NCBI GenBank assembly: GCA_963841715.1
Contig: CAWJDP010000002.1
Location: 331,731 to 395,730 of the forward strand
Length of the DNA stretch: 64,000 bases
Direction of reading: 5' to 3'
Source: DASPWW01 sp963841715
GTDB taxonomy: Bacteria > Actinomycetota > Thermoleophilia > Solirubrobacterales > 70-9
The notes under the pieces are model-generated. The model ran no database searches. It was not told the DNA's origin and saw only the letters and a program-made list of their open reading frames with translations. Shown here piece after piece: positions 25,010-33,831 of the stretch. A program made the translations under genes and the position numbers. Each line of letters starts with the position of its first letter. Position 1 is the stretch's first letter.

Positions 25010-25124
25010 TGCGCTTCTCCCTCCGCGTTCGGATTCTGTGCGTCCGTTTACCCTGTAAGACCGCTCGCGGCCGTTGGACTAATCGGCCGATCCATCGATT
25101 GCATGATGGTTGAGCCGACGCCGG

Positions 25125-25877
25125 TCAGCCGGACGCGCGCAGCGGATCGAGGCCGCCGCGGAGCCGGTTGCGGTCGACCTTGCCGTCGATCCCGGGCACG
25201 TGGCCGGAGCTCGTGTACTGCCACACCGACCATCCCCTCCCGCCCCAGTTCGAGGCCGGGGCCCGCGGCGTGCGGACGCCGTAGTTCGCGACCCACAGCG
25301 GATGCTGCGCGAACACGGTCGTGTTCCCGGTCGCGCGCCAGCTCGACGCGTTCGTGTAGATGATCGCCTCCTCGCCGAGCTTGCTCTTCACCCGCGCCAG
25401 CCAGGTGCGGACCCAGCGGCGGAGCGCCTGCTCTCCCAGCCCGCCGAACGGCGTCTCGACGTCGAGAGCGGGGCGCAGATCGCCCCTGCGCACCTTGCCG
25501 ACCTCGCGGATGAAAACGTTCGCCTCCGACTTGGCGTCGCGCTTCTGCGCCTTGCGCCCGCCGCCGCCGGGGAAGGCGCGGTGGTAGGCGCCGACGCTGA
25601 CTCCGTGGTCGCTCGCGCCGGCGTAGTTGCGCGCGTAGTCCTCGTCGGGACCGCAGCGCCGTGGGACGACCGCGCAATCGTCGCCGCTGCCGCGGCTCGC
25701 CTGCACAAACGCGAACCTGACCTTCGACGCGCCGACGCGCTTCCAGTTGACCCTGTCCTGGAACCGGGAGACGTCGATCCCGCGCGGCTTCGCCGCGCGC
25801 GCGGTCGCCCCGGCCGGCAGGATCACGATCCCGCCCAGCGCGATCGCGACCGCGAACGTCCTCGTCCGCCTGGACAT
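25125..25877 (-). CDS. Secreted GH25 lysozyme (N,O-diacetylmuramidase type)
   Basis: A 250-residue exported wall hydrolase. After a signal peptide (TFAVAIALGGIVILPAGATA) comes KPRGIDVSRFQDRVNWKRVG, with the first catalytic Asp, then VRFAFVQASRG, GVSVGAYHRAFPGG and LRPALDVETPFGG with the Asp-x-Glu catalytic pair, and WSVWQYTSSGHVPGIDGKVD at the end, all typical of glycoside hydrolase 25. It cleaves the MurNAc-GlcNAc bond of peptidoglycan. The start at 25877 is fixed by the signal peptide and by TAGCCT 7 bases upstream. Confidence 0.93.
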   Translation of the reverse strand: MSRRTRTFAVAIALGGIVILPAGATARAAKPRGIDVSRFQDRVNWKRVGASKVRFAFVQASRGSGDDCAVVPRRCGPDEDYARNYAGASDHGVSVGAYHRAFPGGGGRKAQKRDAKSEANVFIREVGKVRRGDLRPALDVETPFGGLGEQALRRWVRTWLARVKSKLGEEAIIYTNASSWRATGNTTVFAQHPLWVANYGVRTPRAPASNWGGRGWSVWQYTSSGHVPGIDGKVDRNRLRGGLDPLRASG

Positions 25878-25884
25878 GCCCGAA

Positions 25885-25890
25885 AGGCTA
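25885..25890 (-). promoter_or_regulatory. -10-like hexamer TAGCCT for the lysozyme gene
   Basis: Minus-strand TAGCCT, 7 bases before the ATG at 25877. Confidence 0.45.
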
Positions 25891-25993
25891 GGCGTCTTCG
25901 CAGAGCGAGTCCGTGTGTGAGCCCGGCGGGTCGCGGGTAATCGGCTAGGTGGGCACCGCATCCCGGCGGGCTCAGCGGTGTTGTGGTCGCTGG

Positions 25994-28354
25994 ATGGAAA
26001 CCTCGACGACAAGGCGCAGGGGGCTCGCGCTCGCCGCGACGGCGATCGCCGTGCTCGCGCTCCCGGTTGCGACGGCGGGGGCGAAGAAGAAGCCGAAGCT
26101 GAGCGTCGACGTGGTCTCGAGCCGCGCCGACGTCGTGACGGCCGGCAACGCGCTTGTCGAGGTCGACGTGCCGAAGCATGTGAAGCCGTCGAAGGTCAAG
26201 GTCGATCGCGACGGCAAGGGCGTGACGAGGTCGTTCGATCGGAGCTCCGGCAACAGGCGTCACCTTGTCGGGCTCGTCCAGGGGCTGCGCAACGGCTCGA
26301 ACCTGATCTCGGCGCGGGCCAAGGGCGCGCGCGGAGCGAAGCTGACGGTGCTCAACAGCCCGGTCACCGGTCCGGTGATCTCAGGGCCGCACCAGAGCCC
26401 GTTCATCTGCACGACCGAGGACAACGGGCTCGGCCCCGCGACCGACTCCGATTGCTCGGCGCCGAGCCAGGTCTCCTACGAGTACCGCTCGACCGACGGC
26501 AGCTTCAAGCCGCTTTCCGACCCCTCGCAGCGTCCGGCCGACCTCGCCACGACGACGACCCGCGACGGCCAGACGGTGCCCTACGTCGTCCGCGTCGAAG
26601 CCGGGGTGATCAACCGCTCCATATACCGCTGGGCGATCCTCGATCCGAGCGGGGACGTCGGCGGGTCGGGATGGAACAGGCGTCTGATCTTCAGCTTCGG
26701 CGGCGGCTGCTCCGCCGGCTACCAGCAGGGCAAGCAGGCGCCGAGCGTGCTCGACAACCGCGAGCTCTCCGAGGGCTACGCGGTGATGAGCTCCAGCCTC
26801 ACCGTGCTGAACACGGCATGCAACGACGTGCTCTCGGCCGAGACCGCCTCGATGGTCAAGGAGCACGTGATCGAGACCATCGGCGAGAAGCCGGTGTGGA
26901 CGATCGGCGACGGCTCCTCCGGCGGCTCGGTCCAGGTCCAGATGATCGCCCAGAACTATCCCGGGATTCTCGACGGCCTGCTGCCCTCGCAGAGCTTCCC
27001 CGACAACTCCGCGCCCGACTACCCGGACTGCCGGTTGCTCAACAACTACTTCCAGACCCCGGACGGATCGGGGCTGTCGAACGCCGAGCGCAACGCGATC
27101 ACCGGGCTCTCGAACCCGAACGGGTGCGTCGCGCTGAGCCAGGGCGCCGACGTCGTCAACGCGAGCGAGGGCTGCGTGGAGTCGATCGTCCCGCCGTCGA
27201 TCATCTTCGACGCGAACACGAACCCCAACGGGATCCGGTGCACGCTCTGGGACAGCATGGTCAACGTCTACGGCCGCGACCCGGCAACCGGGTACGCGCG
27301 GCGAACGCTCGACAACGCCGGCGTCCAGTACGGGCTGGACGCGTTCAAGGACGGGGTCATCAACGCGAAGAAGTTCCTCGACCTCAATGACGAGGTCGGG
27401 GGCTTCGACAACAACGGGATCCCAAGGCCGCAGCGCTCGGTCGCCGACGAGGGCGCTCTCGCGATCGCCTACCGGACGGGCCGCATCAACCAGGGTGCCG
27501 GCGGCGTGCCCGACGTCCCGATCATCGACGCGCGCGAGTACGTCGACAACGACGTCAACGTCCACCAGTACGTGAACACGTACAAGTTCCGCGCCCGACT
27601 GCAGGCGTTGAACGGCACCTACGCGAACCAGGTGATGTTCCGGGCCAAGGGAGGCCAGAACGTGACCGCGATGCACGACACCGCGCTCGACGAGATGGGG
27701 CAGTGGCTCGATGCGCTCCACAACGACAACTCCGACAAGCCGATGTCGCAGAAGGTGATCGACGACAAGCCCGGCGCCGCGGTCGACGGGTGCTGGATCA
27801 ACGGCGGCCAGCGCGTCGACGGCCCCGCGATCATCGGCGACAACAACGTCTGCGAGAACACCTACCCGCCGCACAGCCTGCCCGCCAACGAGGCCGGCAA
27901 GCCGCTCGACTCGCTGGTCGCCAAGTGCCAGCTGAAGCCGATCGACTTCTCCGACTATCCGCCGATGACATCCGCGAACCAGGCGCGCCTCCAATCGATC
28001 TTCCCCGACGGCGTCTGCGACTGGTCGAAGCCGGGCAACGAGCAGCAGAAGCTCGGCGACACGTGGCAGTACTTCGGCGCGGTCGCCAACCGCTCGCTGA
28101 AGCTGAAGCTCAAGGGCGGACGCAAGGCGAAGCTCGAAGCGAAGCTGCGGCCCTGCCCGGCGGGCAAGTGGCAGCGGGTCGACTTCGAGCGGCGCCGCAA
28201 GGGCAAGTGGAAGCAGATCAAGTCCGCGATCGCCGAGGGCGGCAAGTGCACGGCGAAGGCGAAGCTGAAGCTCAAGAACGGCACCAAGGTCCGCGCCGAG
28301 GTGCACGCGATCCGCGGCTACGCCGCCGCGCATTCGAGCTCGAAGCGCGTCTGA
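25994..28354 (+). CDS. Secreted DUF6351 family protein (putative alpha/beta hydrolase)
   Basis: A 786-residue exported protein. A signal peptide (GLALAATAIAVLALPVATAG) is followed by a beta domain of about 100 residues, then a large domain with IFSFGGGCSAGYQQG, TIGDGSSGGSVQVQMIAQNY (a Gly-x-Ser-x-Gly-like nucleophile elbow) and NVTAMHDTALDEMGQWLDAL (a candidate His). This is the DUF6351 layout, common in Solirubrobacterales-like and other actinobacteria; the activity is unproven. The last roughly 90 residues are Lys-rich (KLKLKGGRKAKLEAKLRPC). It is divergent from the lysozyme gene. Confidence 0.8.
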   Translation: METSTTRRRGLALAATAIAVLALPVATAGAKKKPKLSVDVVSSRADVVTAGNALVEVDVPKHVKPSKVKVDRDGKGVTRSFDRSSGNRRHLVGLVQGLRNGSNLISARAKGARGAKLTVLNSPVTGPVISGPHQSPFICTTEDNGLGPATDSDCSAPSQVSYEYRSTDGSFKPLSDPSQRPADLATTTTRDGQTVPYVVRVEAGVINRSIYRWAILDPSGDVGGSGWNRRLIFSFGGGCSAGYQQGKQAPSVLDNRELSEGYAVMSSSLTVLNTACNDVLSAETASMVKEHVIETIGEKPVWTIGDGSSGGSVQVQMIAQNYPGILDGLLPSQSFPDNSAPDYPDCRLLNNYFQTPDGSGLSNAERNAITGLSNPNGCVALSQGADVVNASEGCVESIVPPSIIFDANTNPNGIRCTLWDSMVNVYGRDPATGYARRTLDNAGVQYGLDAFKDGVINAKKFLDLNDEVGGFDNNGIPRPQRSVADEGALAIAYRTGRINQGAGGVPDVPIIDAREYVDNDVNVHQYVNTYKFRARLQALNGTYANQVMFRAKGGQNVTAMHDTALDEMGQWLDALHNDNSDKPMSQKVIDDKPGAAVDGCWINGGQRVDGPAIIGDNNVCENTYPPHSLPANEAGKPLDSLVAKCQLKPIDFSDYPPMTSANQARLQSIFPDGVCDWSKPGNEQQKLGDTWQYFGAVANRSLKLKLKGGRKAKLEAKLRPCPAGKWQRVDFERRRKGKWKQIKSAIAEGGKCTAKAKLKLKNGTKVRAEVHAIRGYAAAHSSSKRV

Positions 28355-28427
28355 GCGCGCCGCGGCCTGCACTGCGCGGATCATCGTCGCCTCCCTCGCC
28401 CGCGGCTTTTCGACGCGCTCGCTTACC

Positions 28428-28433
28428 TAGGAT
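28428..28433 (+). promoter_or_regulatory. -10-like hexamer TAGGAT
   Basis: TAGGAT, 6 bases before the GTG at 28440 of the acyltransferase gene. Confidence 0.45.
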
Positions 28434-28439
28434 CCGCGG

Positions 28440-29657
28440 GTGTCCGAGCTCGCCGTTCCCGACGTCGTCGCGCCGCCGCCGCGCCACCCGCGGTTTCCGC
28501 TCTTCGACGGCCTGCGCGCGATCGCCGTGTTGGGCGTCGTGGTCAGCCACGGCATCGACCAGGCGAGCCTGGGCGGAGACACGCTCGCGGCTCGCCTGAT
28601 CTCGCATCTCGACATCGGGGTGACCATCTTCTTCCTGATCTCCGGCTTCCTGCTTTATCGCCCGTTCATCGCTCACCGCTCGGGGGGAGCGGCGGCGCCC
28701 GGCACACTCGATTATGCGAAGCGTCGCTTTCTGCGGATCTACCCTGCGTACTGGGTCGCCCTGACCGCGATGGTGATCGCCCCTGACCTTCCCGGCGTAG
28801 CGAACGGAGAGTGGTGGGAGCAGTACTCGCTGCTCCAGACCCTGCCGGTGCACTCCGGGGTTGGATGCGGGTCTGGGATCTTTGCCTGTGGCCTCCCGCA
28901 GACGTGGAGCCTCTCGGTCGAGGTCACCTTCTATGCGGCGCTGCCGATGTACGTGTTCTTTGCAGCGCGGCTGGCGAGGAACCGCAGCGCGGAGAGCTGG
29001 ATGCGGGCGGAGCTGCTCGTCCTCGCTGGCCTCTCGGCGATTTCGCTGCTCCTACACCTGTTCCTCGGTGAGCCCGTCGGCCGATCGTGGTGGGTCGGAT
29101 CGTTTATCGGGTTCGCATTCTGGTTCGCGCTCGGCATGGCTCTCGCCGTGCTCTCGGTCGGATTCGAGAGTCGCGAATCCCAGCCCCGAATCGTCAGCCT
29201 AGTTGCCTCGCGTCCGGCTGCCGTATGGCTTGCCGCCTTCGCGCTCTACGTCGCGGTCGCGCTCGCCCTGCCGCCAACCGGCTTCGTCGTCGCCCAGAAT
29301 CAGGTTCTGACCTCCCACATCGTGTTCGGCGTCGTCGCGATGCTCCTGATCGCCCCAGCGGTGTTCGGGGACGGGGCCGGAGGCGCTCCGCGGCGCCTGC
29401 TTGCGAATCCGGTGTTTGCGTGGCTTGGGCTGATCTCGTACGGGATTTTCCTCTGGCACATCCCGGTTCGGATCTATCTCGTGCGCTACCCGGGCCTCTC
29501 ACCGCTGGAGCTGCTGGGGCTGATCCTCGGGATCTCGATTGTGATCGCGACCGCGAGCTACTACCTCGTCGAGCGGCCGATCCTGCGACTCAAGTACCGC
29601 TCGATCGGGAGCGTGCTGCGCCGTGGGCGCGACCCCGCGGGCGCCACTCCCCACTAG
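28440..29657 (+). CDS. Acyltransferase 3 (OafA-like) membrane protein
   Basis: A 405-residue protein of about ten membrane helices that would move an acyl group, often acetyl, to a surface sugar. It starts with RFPLFDGLRAIAVLGVVVSH, where the last His is the conserved active residue, and continues with FFLISGFLLYRPF, YAKRRFLRIYPAYWVALTAM (the R-x-x-R-x-x-P motif), WSLSVEVTFYAALP and YGIFLWHIPV. No partner glycan genes are next to it. Its stop overlaps the stop of the convergent GHMP kinase gene by four bases. Confidence 0.92.
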   Translation: MSELAVPDVVAPPPRHPRFPLFDGLRAIAVLGVVVSHGIDQASLGGDTLAARLISHLDIGVTIFFLISGFLLYRPFIAHRSGGAAAPGTLDYAKRRFLRIYPAYWVALTAMVIAPDLPGVANGEWWEQYSLLQTLPVHSGVGCGSGIFACGLPQTWSLSVEVTFYAALPMYVFFAARLARNRSAESWMRAELLVLAGLSAISLLLHLFLGEPVGRSWWVGSFIGFAFWFALGMALAVLSVGFESRESQPRIVSLVASRPAAVWLAAFALYVAVALALPPTGFVVAQNQVLTSHIVFGVVAMLLIAPAVFGDGAGGAPRRLLANPVFAWLGLISYGIFLWHIPVRIYLVRYPGLSPLELLGLILGISIVIATASYYLVERPILRLKYRSIGSVLRRGRDPAGATPH

Positions 29658-30862
29658 CCGCCGCGCCGACGCCGCCTGACTGCTCGGTCGCGCGACGTGG
29701 GCGGACTGGGCGCAGCCCGTCGCCGGGCCCGGCGCCCAGGGCCATCCGCTCGCCGCGCTGAGCTCGGGTCGGCGTCGACGCCCGCGGGCTCGCCCGGCCG
29801 GCAGCGCGCGACGACGACGCCCTGGTCGCGCAGAGCGTCGCCGAGCTCGGCGAGGTGCGAGTCGTCGCGGAGGATCCCGACGATCGCGCCGCCCGAGCCC
29901 GCGTAGTTGGCGGGCGCCCCGAGCTCGCGCGCGGTCTCGACCATGCGGATGTGGCGGGGGTCGAGGACCGTTATCGAGCGCCGCAGCTCAAAGCTCGCGT
30001 CCATGGCGTTCCCGAGAGCGACCGGATCGCGCTCCAGCACCGCGTCCCGCGCCTTCGTCGCCAGCAGCGCGAGCTCGGCCATCCCCTCGATCACGCCACG
30101 CTCGCCGGAGTGGAAGCGCTGCCGGAGCTCCGAGTGGACGACGTCTGAGGGCTCCGCGGCGTCGAGCACGTGAGCGACGAACAGCGGCGGAAGCTGCGCG
30201 GTCTCAAGCGATTCGTATCGCCCGCCGCCGTCGCCGACGATTCGCGGATCGAAGTCCATGAACGTGAGCCCGCCGTAGACCTGCGCGACGCGGTCTTGGA
30301 GCCCGGCTGGGATTCCAAGCTCGTCGGTCTCGACCGAGAGGATCAGCGCCGGGAGCAGCTCGACCTCGACGTCGATGTGCCACAGCTTCATCAGTCCCGC
30401 GATCGCTGCCGCGACGATCGCGCTCGAGCCTCCGAGCCCGACCCCGCGCGGGATGCAGGTGTCGTACTGGATCGAGACGCCGCGCTCGCCGACCTCGGCT
30501 CCGAGCTGGCGGCAGTACTGCGCGAGCCGCTTCACCGTCGCGGTGAGCAGTCGCAGGCCCCCGTAGTAGCCGTCCCTGGCGACGTCGGTGACGAGGTCGT
30601 CGACGCTCGTGAATCGGTTCGTGTCCTGGGGCGCCGGCAGGATCTCGACCTCGTCGGACTCGCGGACGGTGACTCGTGCCCTGTAGTTGCCGAGCGCGAG
30701 GCTCAGCGTGCGCCCCCCGAAGCCGTCTGAGGGATTGCCCGCGAGGGCGACTCGCGCCGGTGCGCTTGCGTGGACCGTCCGCGTCTTCTGTTGCTGCGCC
30801 AATCGCCGGGACGAGAATTCCAGCGCCGCCGGGCCCACTCGTGAAGAGGTTGTGAACTCCAT
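29654..30862 (-). CDS. GHMP superfamily sugar kinase (glucuronokinase-like)
   Basis: A 402-residue kinase. It opens with SAPARVALAGNPSDGFGGRT, the substrate-side motif seen in glucuronokinases and related sugar kinases, has the ATP loop PRGVGLGGSSAIVAAAIAG and a C-terminal NYAGSGGAIVGIL motif. It would phosphorylate C1 of a sugar such as glucuronate, feeding nucleotide-sugar synthesis. The last roughly 45 residues are nearly all Arg, Ala, Pro and Gly and look unlike the family; a frameshift near 29780 or a natural disordered tail would both explain this. Confidence 0.78.
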   Translation of the reverse strand: MEFTTSSRVGPAALEFSSRRLAQQQKTRTVHASAPARVALAGNPSDGFGGRTLSLALGNYRARVTVRESDEVEILPAPQDTNRFTSVDDLVTDVARDGYYGGLRLLTATVKRLAQYCRQLGAEVGERGVSIQYDTCIPRGVGLGGSSAIVAAAIAGLMKLWHIDVEVELLPALILSVETDELGIPAGLQDRVAQVYGGLTFMDFDPRIVGDGGGRYESLETAQLPPLFVAHVLDAAEPSDVVHSELRQRFHSGERGVIEGMAELALLATKARDAVLERDPVALGNAMDASFELRRSITVLDPRHIRMVETARELGAPANYAGSGGAIVGILRDDSHLAELGDALRDQGVVVARCRPGEPAGVDADPSSARRADGPGRRARRRAAPSPPTSRDRAVRRRRRGG

Positions 30863-30884
30863 TGTTTTGGGTCCGGGCTAGCGC

Positions 30885-30890
30885 CAGAAT
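30885..30890 (+). promoter_or_regulatory. -10-like hexamer CAGAAT
   Basis: CAGAAT, 8 bases before the TTG at 30899 of the transporter gene. Confidence 0.4.
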
Positions 30891-30898
30891 CCGCGCCC

Positions 30899-32350
30899 TT
30901 GGCTTCAGGCGGAAGCGAGGCTCAGCCGCTGGGCAGGGCGCTGGACGAGGCGCCGTTCACGTCGCTGCACCGCCACTTCTGGTTGCTTGCCGCGCTCGGG
31001 GTGATGCTGGACGGGTTCGACTTCTTCATCATCGGTGTCGCCAACCCGCTGATCAGCAAGGACTTCGCGACCAGCACGGCGGTCACCGGGCTGATCTCGG
31101 CGGCGGCGATCGTCGGCGCGATCTTCGGCGCTGGACTGCTCGGTCCCCTCGCCGACAAGGTCGGCCGGCGGCGGATCTTCAAGCTGGACCTCGTCCTGTT
31201 CGTCGTCTTCTCGGTGCTGTGCATCTTCGCCTGGAGCATCCCGGTGCTGATCGCGTTCCGGTTCGTGCTCGGGCTCGCGATCGGGCTCGACTACCCGATC
31301 GCGGCGAGCTATCTCGCCGAGGTGCTGCCGTCGAACGATCGGGGCAGATGGCTCGTCGCTGCGTTCAGCCTCCAGGCCGTCGGGATCATGCTCGGCGCGC
31401 TGGTCGGCGTCGTCGTGCTCAACATCTTCCCCCACGTCGACGCATGGCGGATCATGCTCGGGTTCGGTGCCGTGCCGGCCCTGGTCATCATCTGGCTGCG
31501 GCGCTCGGTCCCCGAGAGCCCGCGCTGGCTGGCGCAGAACGGGCGCGAGAAGGAGGCCTGCGAGGTCGCCGAGTCGCTGGTTGGCCACCCGGTCAGGATC
31601 ACCGACAAGGACCGCCGGGAGGGCGACTCGCCCCCCGAGGGCCTGAAGGCGCTGTTCCAGCCGGCGCTGTTCCGCCGCGACATGATCCGGCGCACGATCT
31701 TCACCGCGGTGCCGTGGTTCCTGATGGACATCGCGACCTACGGGGTCGGGATCTTCACGCCGACCCTGCTCGCCGCGCTCGCGCTCGCGGGGCCGAACGC
31801 GACGTTCCTCGCTGACGACATCGCCTCGACCCAGGGGACGGCGCTGCTCGACATCTTCCTCGTGATCGGCTTCGTGGCGGCGATCGTCCTCGTCGAACGC
31901 GTCGGGCGGATCCCTCTGCAGCTGAACGGATTCGCTGTGATGACGCTCGGGCTCGGGATCCTCGCGCTCGCCGACGGCTTGGCGGGGGGCGGCGAGCACC
32001 ACCTGCCCCTTGTCGTGATCGGCTTCATCCTCTTCAACACGTTCATGAACGCGGGGCCGAACGCGACCACGTACGCGCTCCCCGCGGAGGTGTACCCGTC
32101 CGAGGTGCGGGCCGCCGGTCACGGCTTTGCCGCGGGATGCGCGAAGCTCGGCGCGGCGTTCGGCGTGTTCCTGTTCCCCGTCGTTCAGAGCGCGGTCGGG
32201 ACGAGCGTGCTGCTGTTGATCGTCGCCGCCTGCTGCATGGTCGGCTTCGTGGTCACGCTCGTGTTCAGAATCGAGCCGAAGGGCCGCTCGCTCGACGAGG
32301 TCTCGGGCCGCGCCCTGTCGCGGATCTCGCCGCGCCCGGTTCCGCCGTAG
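30899..32350 (+). CDS. Major facilitator superfamily transporter, sugar-porter-like
   Basis: A 483-residue transporter with twelve predicted helices. Helix 1 includes LLAALGVMLDGFDFFIIGVA; the loop after helix 2 is GPLADKVGRRRIFKLDL, the MFS signature; RWRR-type and PESPRWLAQNGREKEA in the middle loop are typical of sugar porters and phosphate or organic-anion symporters. The substrate is not clear; inositol, sugar, phosphate and aromatic acid carriers share these features. A TTG start is accepted because of the -10 spacing. Divergent from the GHMP kinase gene with 36 bases between starts. Confidence 0.88.
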   Translation: MASGGSEAQPLGRALDEAPFTSLHRHFWLLAALGVMLDGFDFFIIGVANPLISKDFATSTAVTGLISAAAIVGAIFGAGLLGPLADKVGRRRIFKLDLVLFVVFSVLCIFAWSIPVLIAFRFVLGLAIGLDYPIAASYLAEVLPSNDRGRWLVAAFSLQAVGIMLGALVGVVVLNIFPHVDAWRIMLGFGAVPALVIIWLRRSVPESPRWLAQNGREKEACEVAESLVGHPVRITDKDRREGDSPPEGLKALFQPALFRRDMIRRTIFTAVPWFLMDIATYGVGIFTPTLLAALALAGPNATFLADDIASTQGTALLDIFLVIGFVAAIVLVERVGRIPLQLNGFAVMTLGLGILALADGLAGGGEHHLPLVVIGFILFNTFMNAGPNATTYALPAEVYPSEVRAAGHGFAAGCAKLGAAFGVFLFPVVQSAVGTSVLLLIVAACCMVGFVVTLVFRIEPKGRSLDEVSGRALSRISPRPVPP

Positions 32351-32391
32351 CCCGGACCCCTCTCTCCGCGGCGCGACAATCCCGTGCTCGC

Positions 32392-33831
32392 GTGGCGAGC
32401 CAACGGCAGCATGATGCGATCGTCGTCGGGTCGGGCCCGAACGGGCTCGCGGCCGCGATCGCGCTCGCGCGCGGCGGGCGCTCGGTGCTCCTCCTCGAGG
32501 CCGCGCCAACCGTCGGGGGCGGGTGCCGCTCGGCCGAGCTGACCGAGCCGGGGTTCGTCCACGACGTCTGCTCGGCGATCCATCCGCTCGCGCTCGGCTC
32601 GCCGTTCCTCTCGCAACTCCCACTCGCCCGCTACGGGCTCGAGCTCGTGCAGCCGCCGGCGCCGCTGGCGCACCCGTTCGACGACGGGACCGCGGTCGTG
32701 CTCGAGCGCTCGCTCGAGCGCACCGCGGACGCGCTCGGCGACGACGGTCCTGCCTACCGCCGCCTCTTCGCTCCGCTGGTGCGAGACGCACCGGCGGTGC
32801 TCGACGCGGCGCTCGGGCCGCTGCGGGTGCCGCGACGCCCGCTGCCGCCGGCGCGCTTCGGCGTCGCCGGGCTGCGCCCGGCTACGAGTGTCGCGCAGCG
32901 CTTCCGGGGCCGCGACGCGCGGGCGCTGTTCGCGGGCTCGGCCGCGCATTCGATGCTCCCGCTCACGGCGTCGCCGAGCGCCGCGTTCGGGGTCCTGCTG
33001 ACGATGCTCGGGCACGCAGTCGGGTGGCCGCTCGCGCGCGGCGGCTCGCAGCGGATCGCCGACGCCATGGCCGCGTACCTCGAGTCTCTCGGCGGCGAGA
33101 TTCGCACCTCGCAAGCCGTCGCCTCGCTCGACGAGCTGCCGCCGGCGCGCTCGGTGCTGCTTGACGTCAGCCCGCGCGCGCTGGCACGGATCGCCCGGTG
33201 TCGGCTGCCGGCGGGCTACCGGCGGCGGCTGGCGCGGTTCCGCTTCGGGCCCGGTGTCTGCAAGCTCGACTGGGCGCTCGAGCGTCCGATCCCGTGGCGC
33301 GCCGAGGCGTGCGCGCGCGCCGCGACGGTCCACATCGGCGGCGAGCTCGACGAGATCGCCGCCTCGGAGGCGGCGGTCACGCGGGGCGAGCGGCCCGAGC
33401 ATCCGTTCGTGATCCTCGCCCAGCAGAGTCCGTTCGACCCCGGGCGAGCGCCCGCGGGGCGGCACACGGCGTGGGCGTACTGCCACGTCCCCAGCGGCTC
33501 CGGGGTCGACATGGGCGCGCGGATCGAGGCTCAAGTCGAGCGCTTCGCGCCCGGGTTCCGCGACGCGATCGTCGGCCGCAGCGTGATCCCCGCTCCAGAA
33601 TTTGAGCGCTATAACCCGAACTACGTTGGAGGAGACATCAACGGCGGGGTCCACGATCTCCGGCAGCTGTTCGCGCGGCCGGTCACGCGGCGGGTTCCCT
33701 ATGCGACCCCCGCGCGCGGGATCTACCTGTGCTCGGCGTCGACTCCGCCCGGAGGCGGAGTCCACGGGATGTGCGGCTACAACGCCGCCCGGGCGGTGAT
33801 GCGCGAGGACGGACTCGGCTTGTCGGCGTGA
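32392..33831 (+). CDS. Phytoene desaturase-like FAD oxidoreductase
   Basis: A 479-residue flavoprotein of the carotenoid desaturase/retinol saturase type (NAD(P)/FAD-dependent). The FAD site is DAIVVGSGPNGLAAAIALAR followed by LEAAPTVGGGCRS; FVHDVCSAIHPLALGSPF and RGGSQRIADAMAAYLESLGG follow, and the end YLCSASTPPGGGVHGMCGYN matches the C-terminal flavin motif. No phytoene synthase is nearby, so it may act on another isoprenoid. The frame is open further upstream, but that part overlaps the transporter gene in another frame. Its stop overlaps the next gene's GTG (GTGA). Confidence 0.85.
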   Translation: MASQRQHDAIVVGSGPNGLAAAIALARGGRSVLLLEAAPTVGGGCRSAELTEPGFVHDVCSAIHPLALGSPFLSQLPLARYGLELVQPPAPLAHPFDDGTAVVLERSLERTADALGDDGPAYRRLFAPLVRDAPAVLDAALGPLRVPRRPLPPARFGVAGLRPATSVAQRFRGRDARALFAGSAAHSMLPLTASPSAAFGVLLTMLGHAVGWPLARGGSQRIADAMAAYLESLGGEIRTSQAVASLDELPPARSVLLDVSPRALARIARCRLPAGYRRRLARFRFGPGVCKLDWALERPIPWRAEACARAATVHIGGELDEIAASEAAVTRGERPEHPFVILAQQSPFDPGRAPAGRHTAWAYCHVPSGSGVDMGARIEAQVERFAPGFRDAIVGRSVIPAPEFERYNPNYVGGDINGGVHDLRQLFARPVTRRVPYATPARGIYLCSASTPPGGGVHGMCGYNAARAVMREDGLGLSA

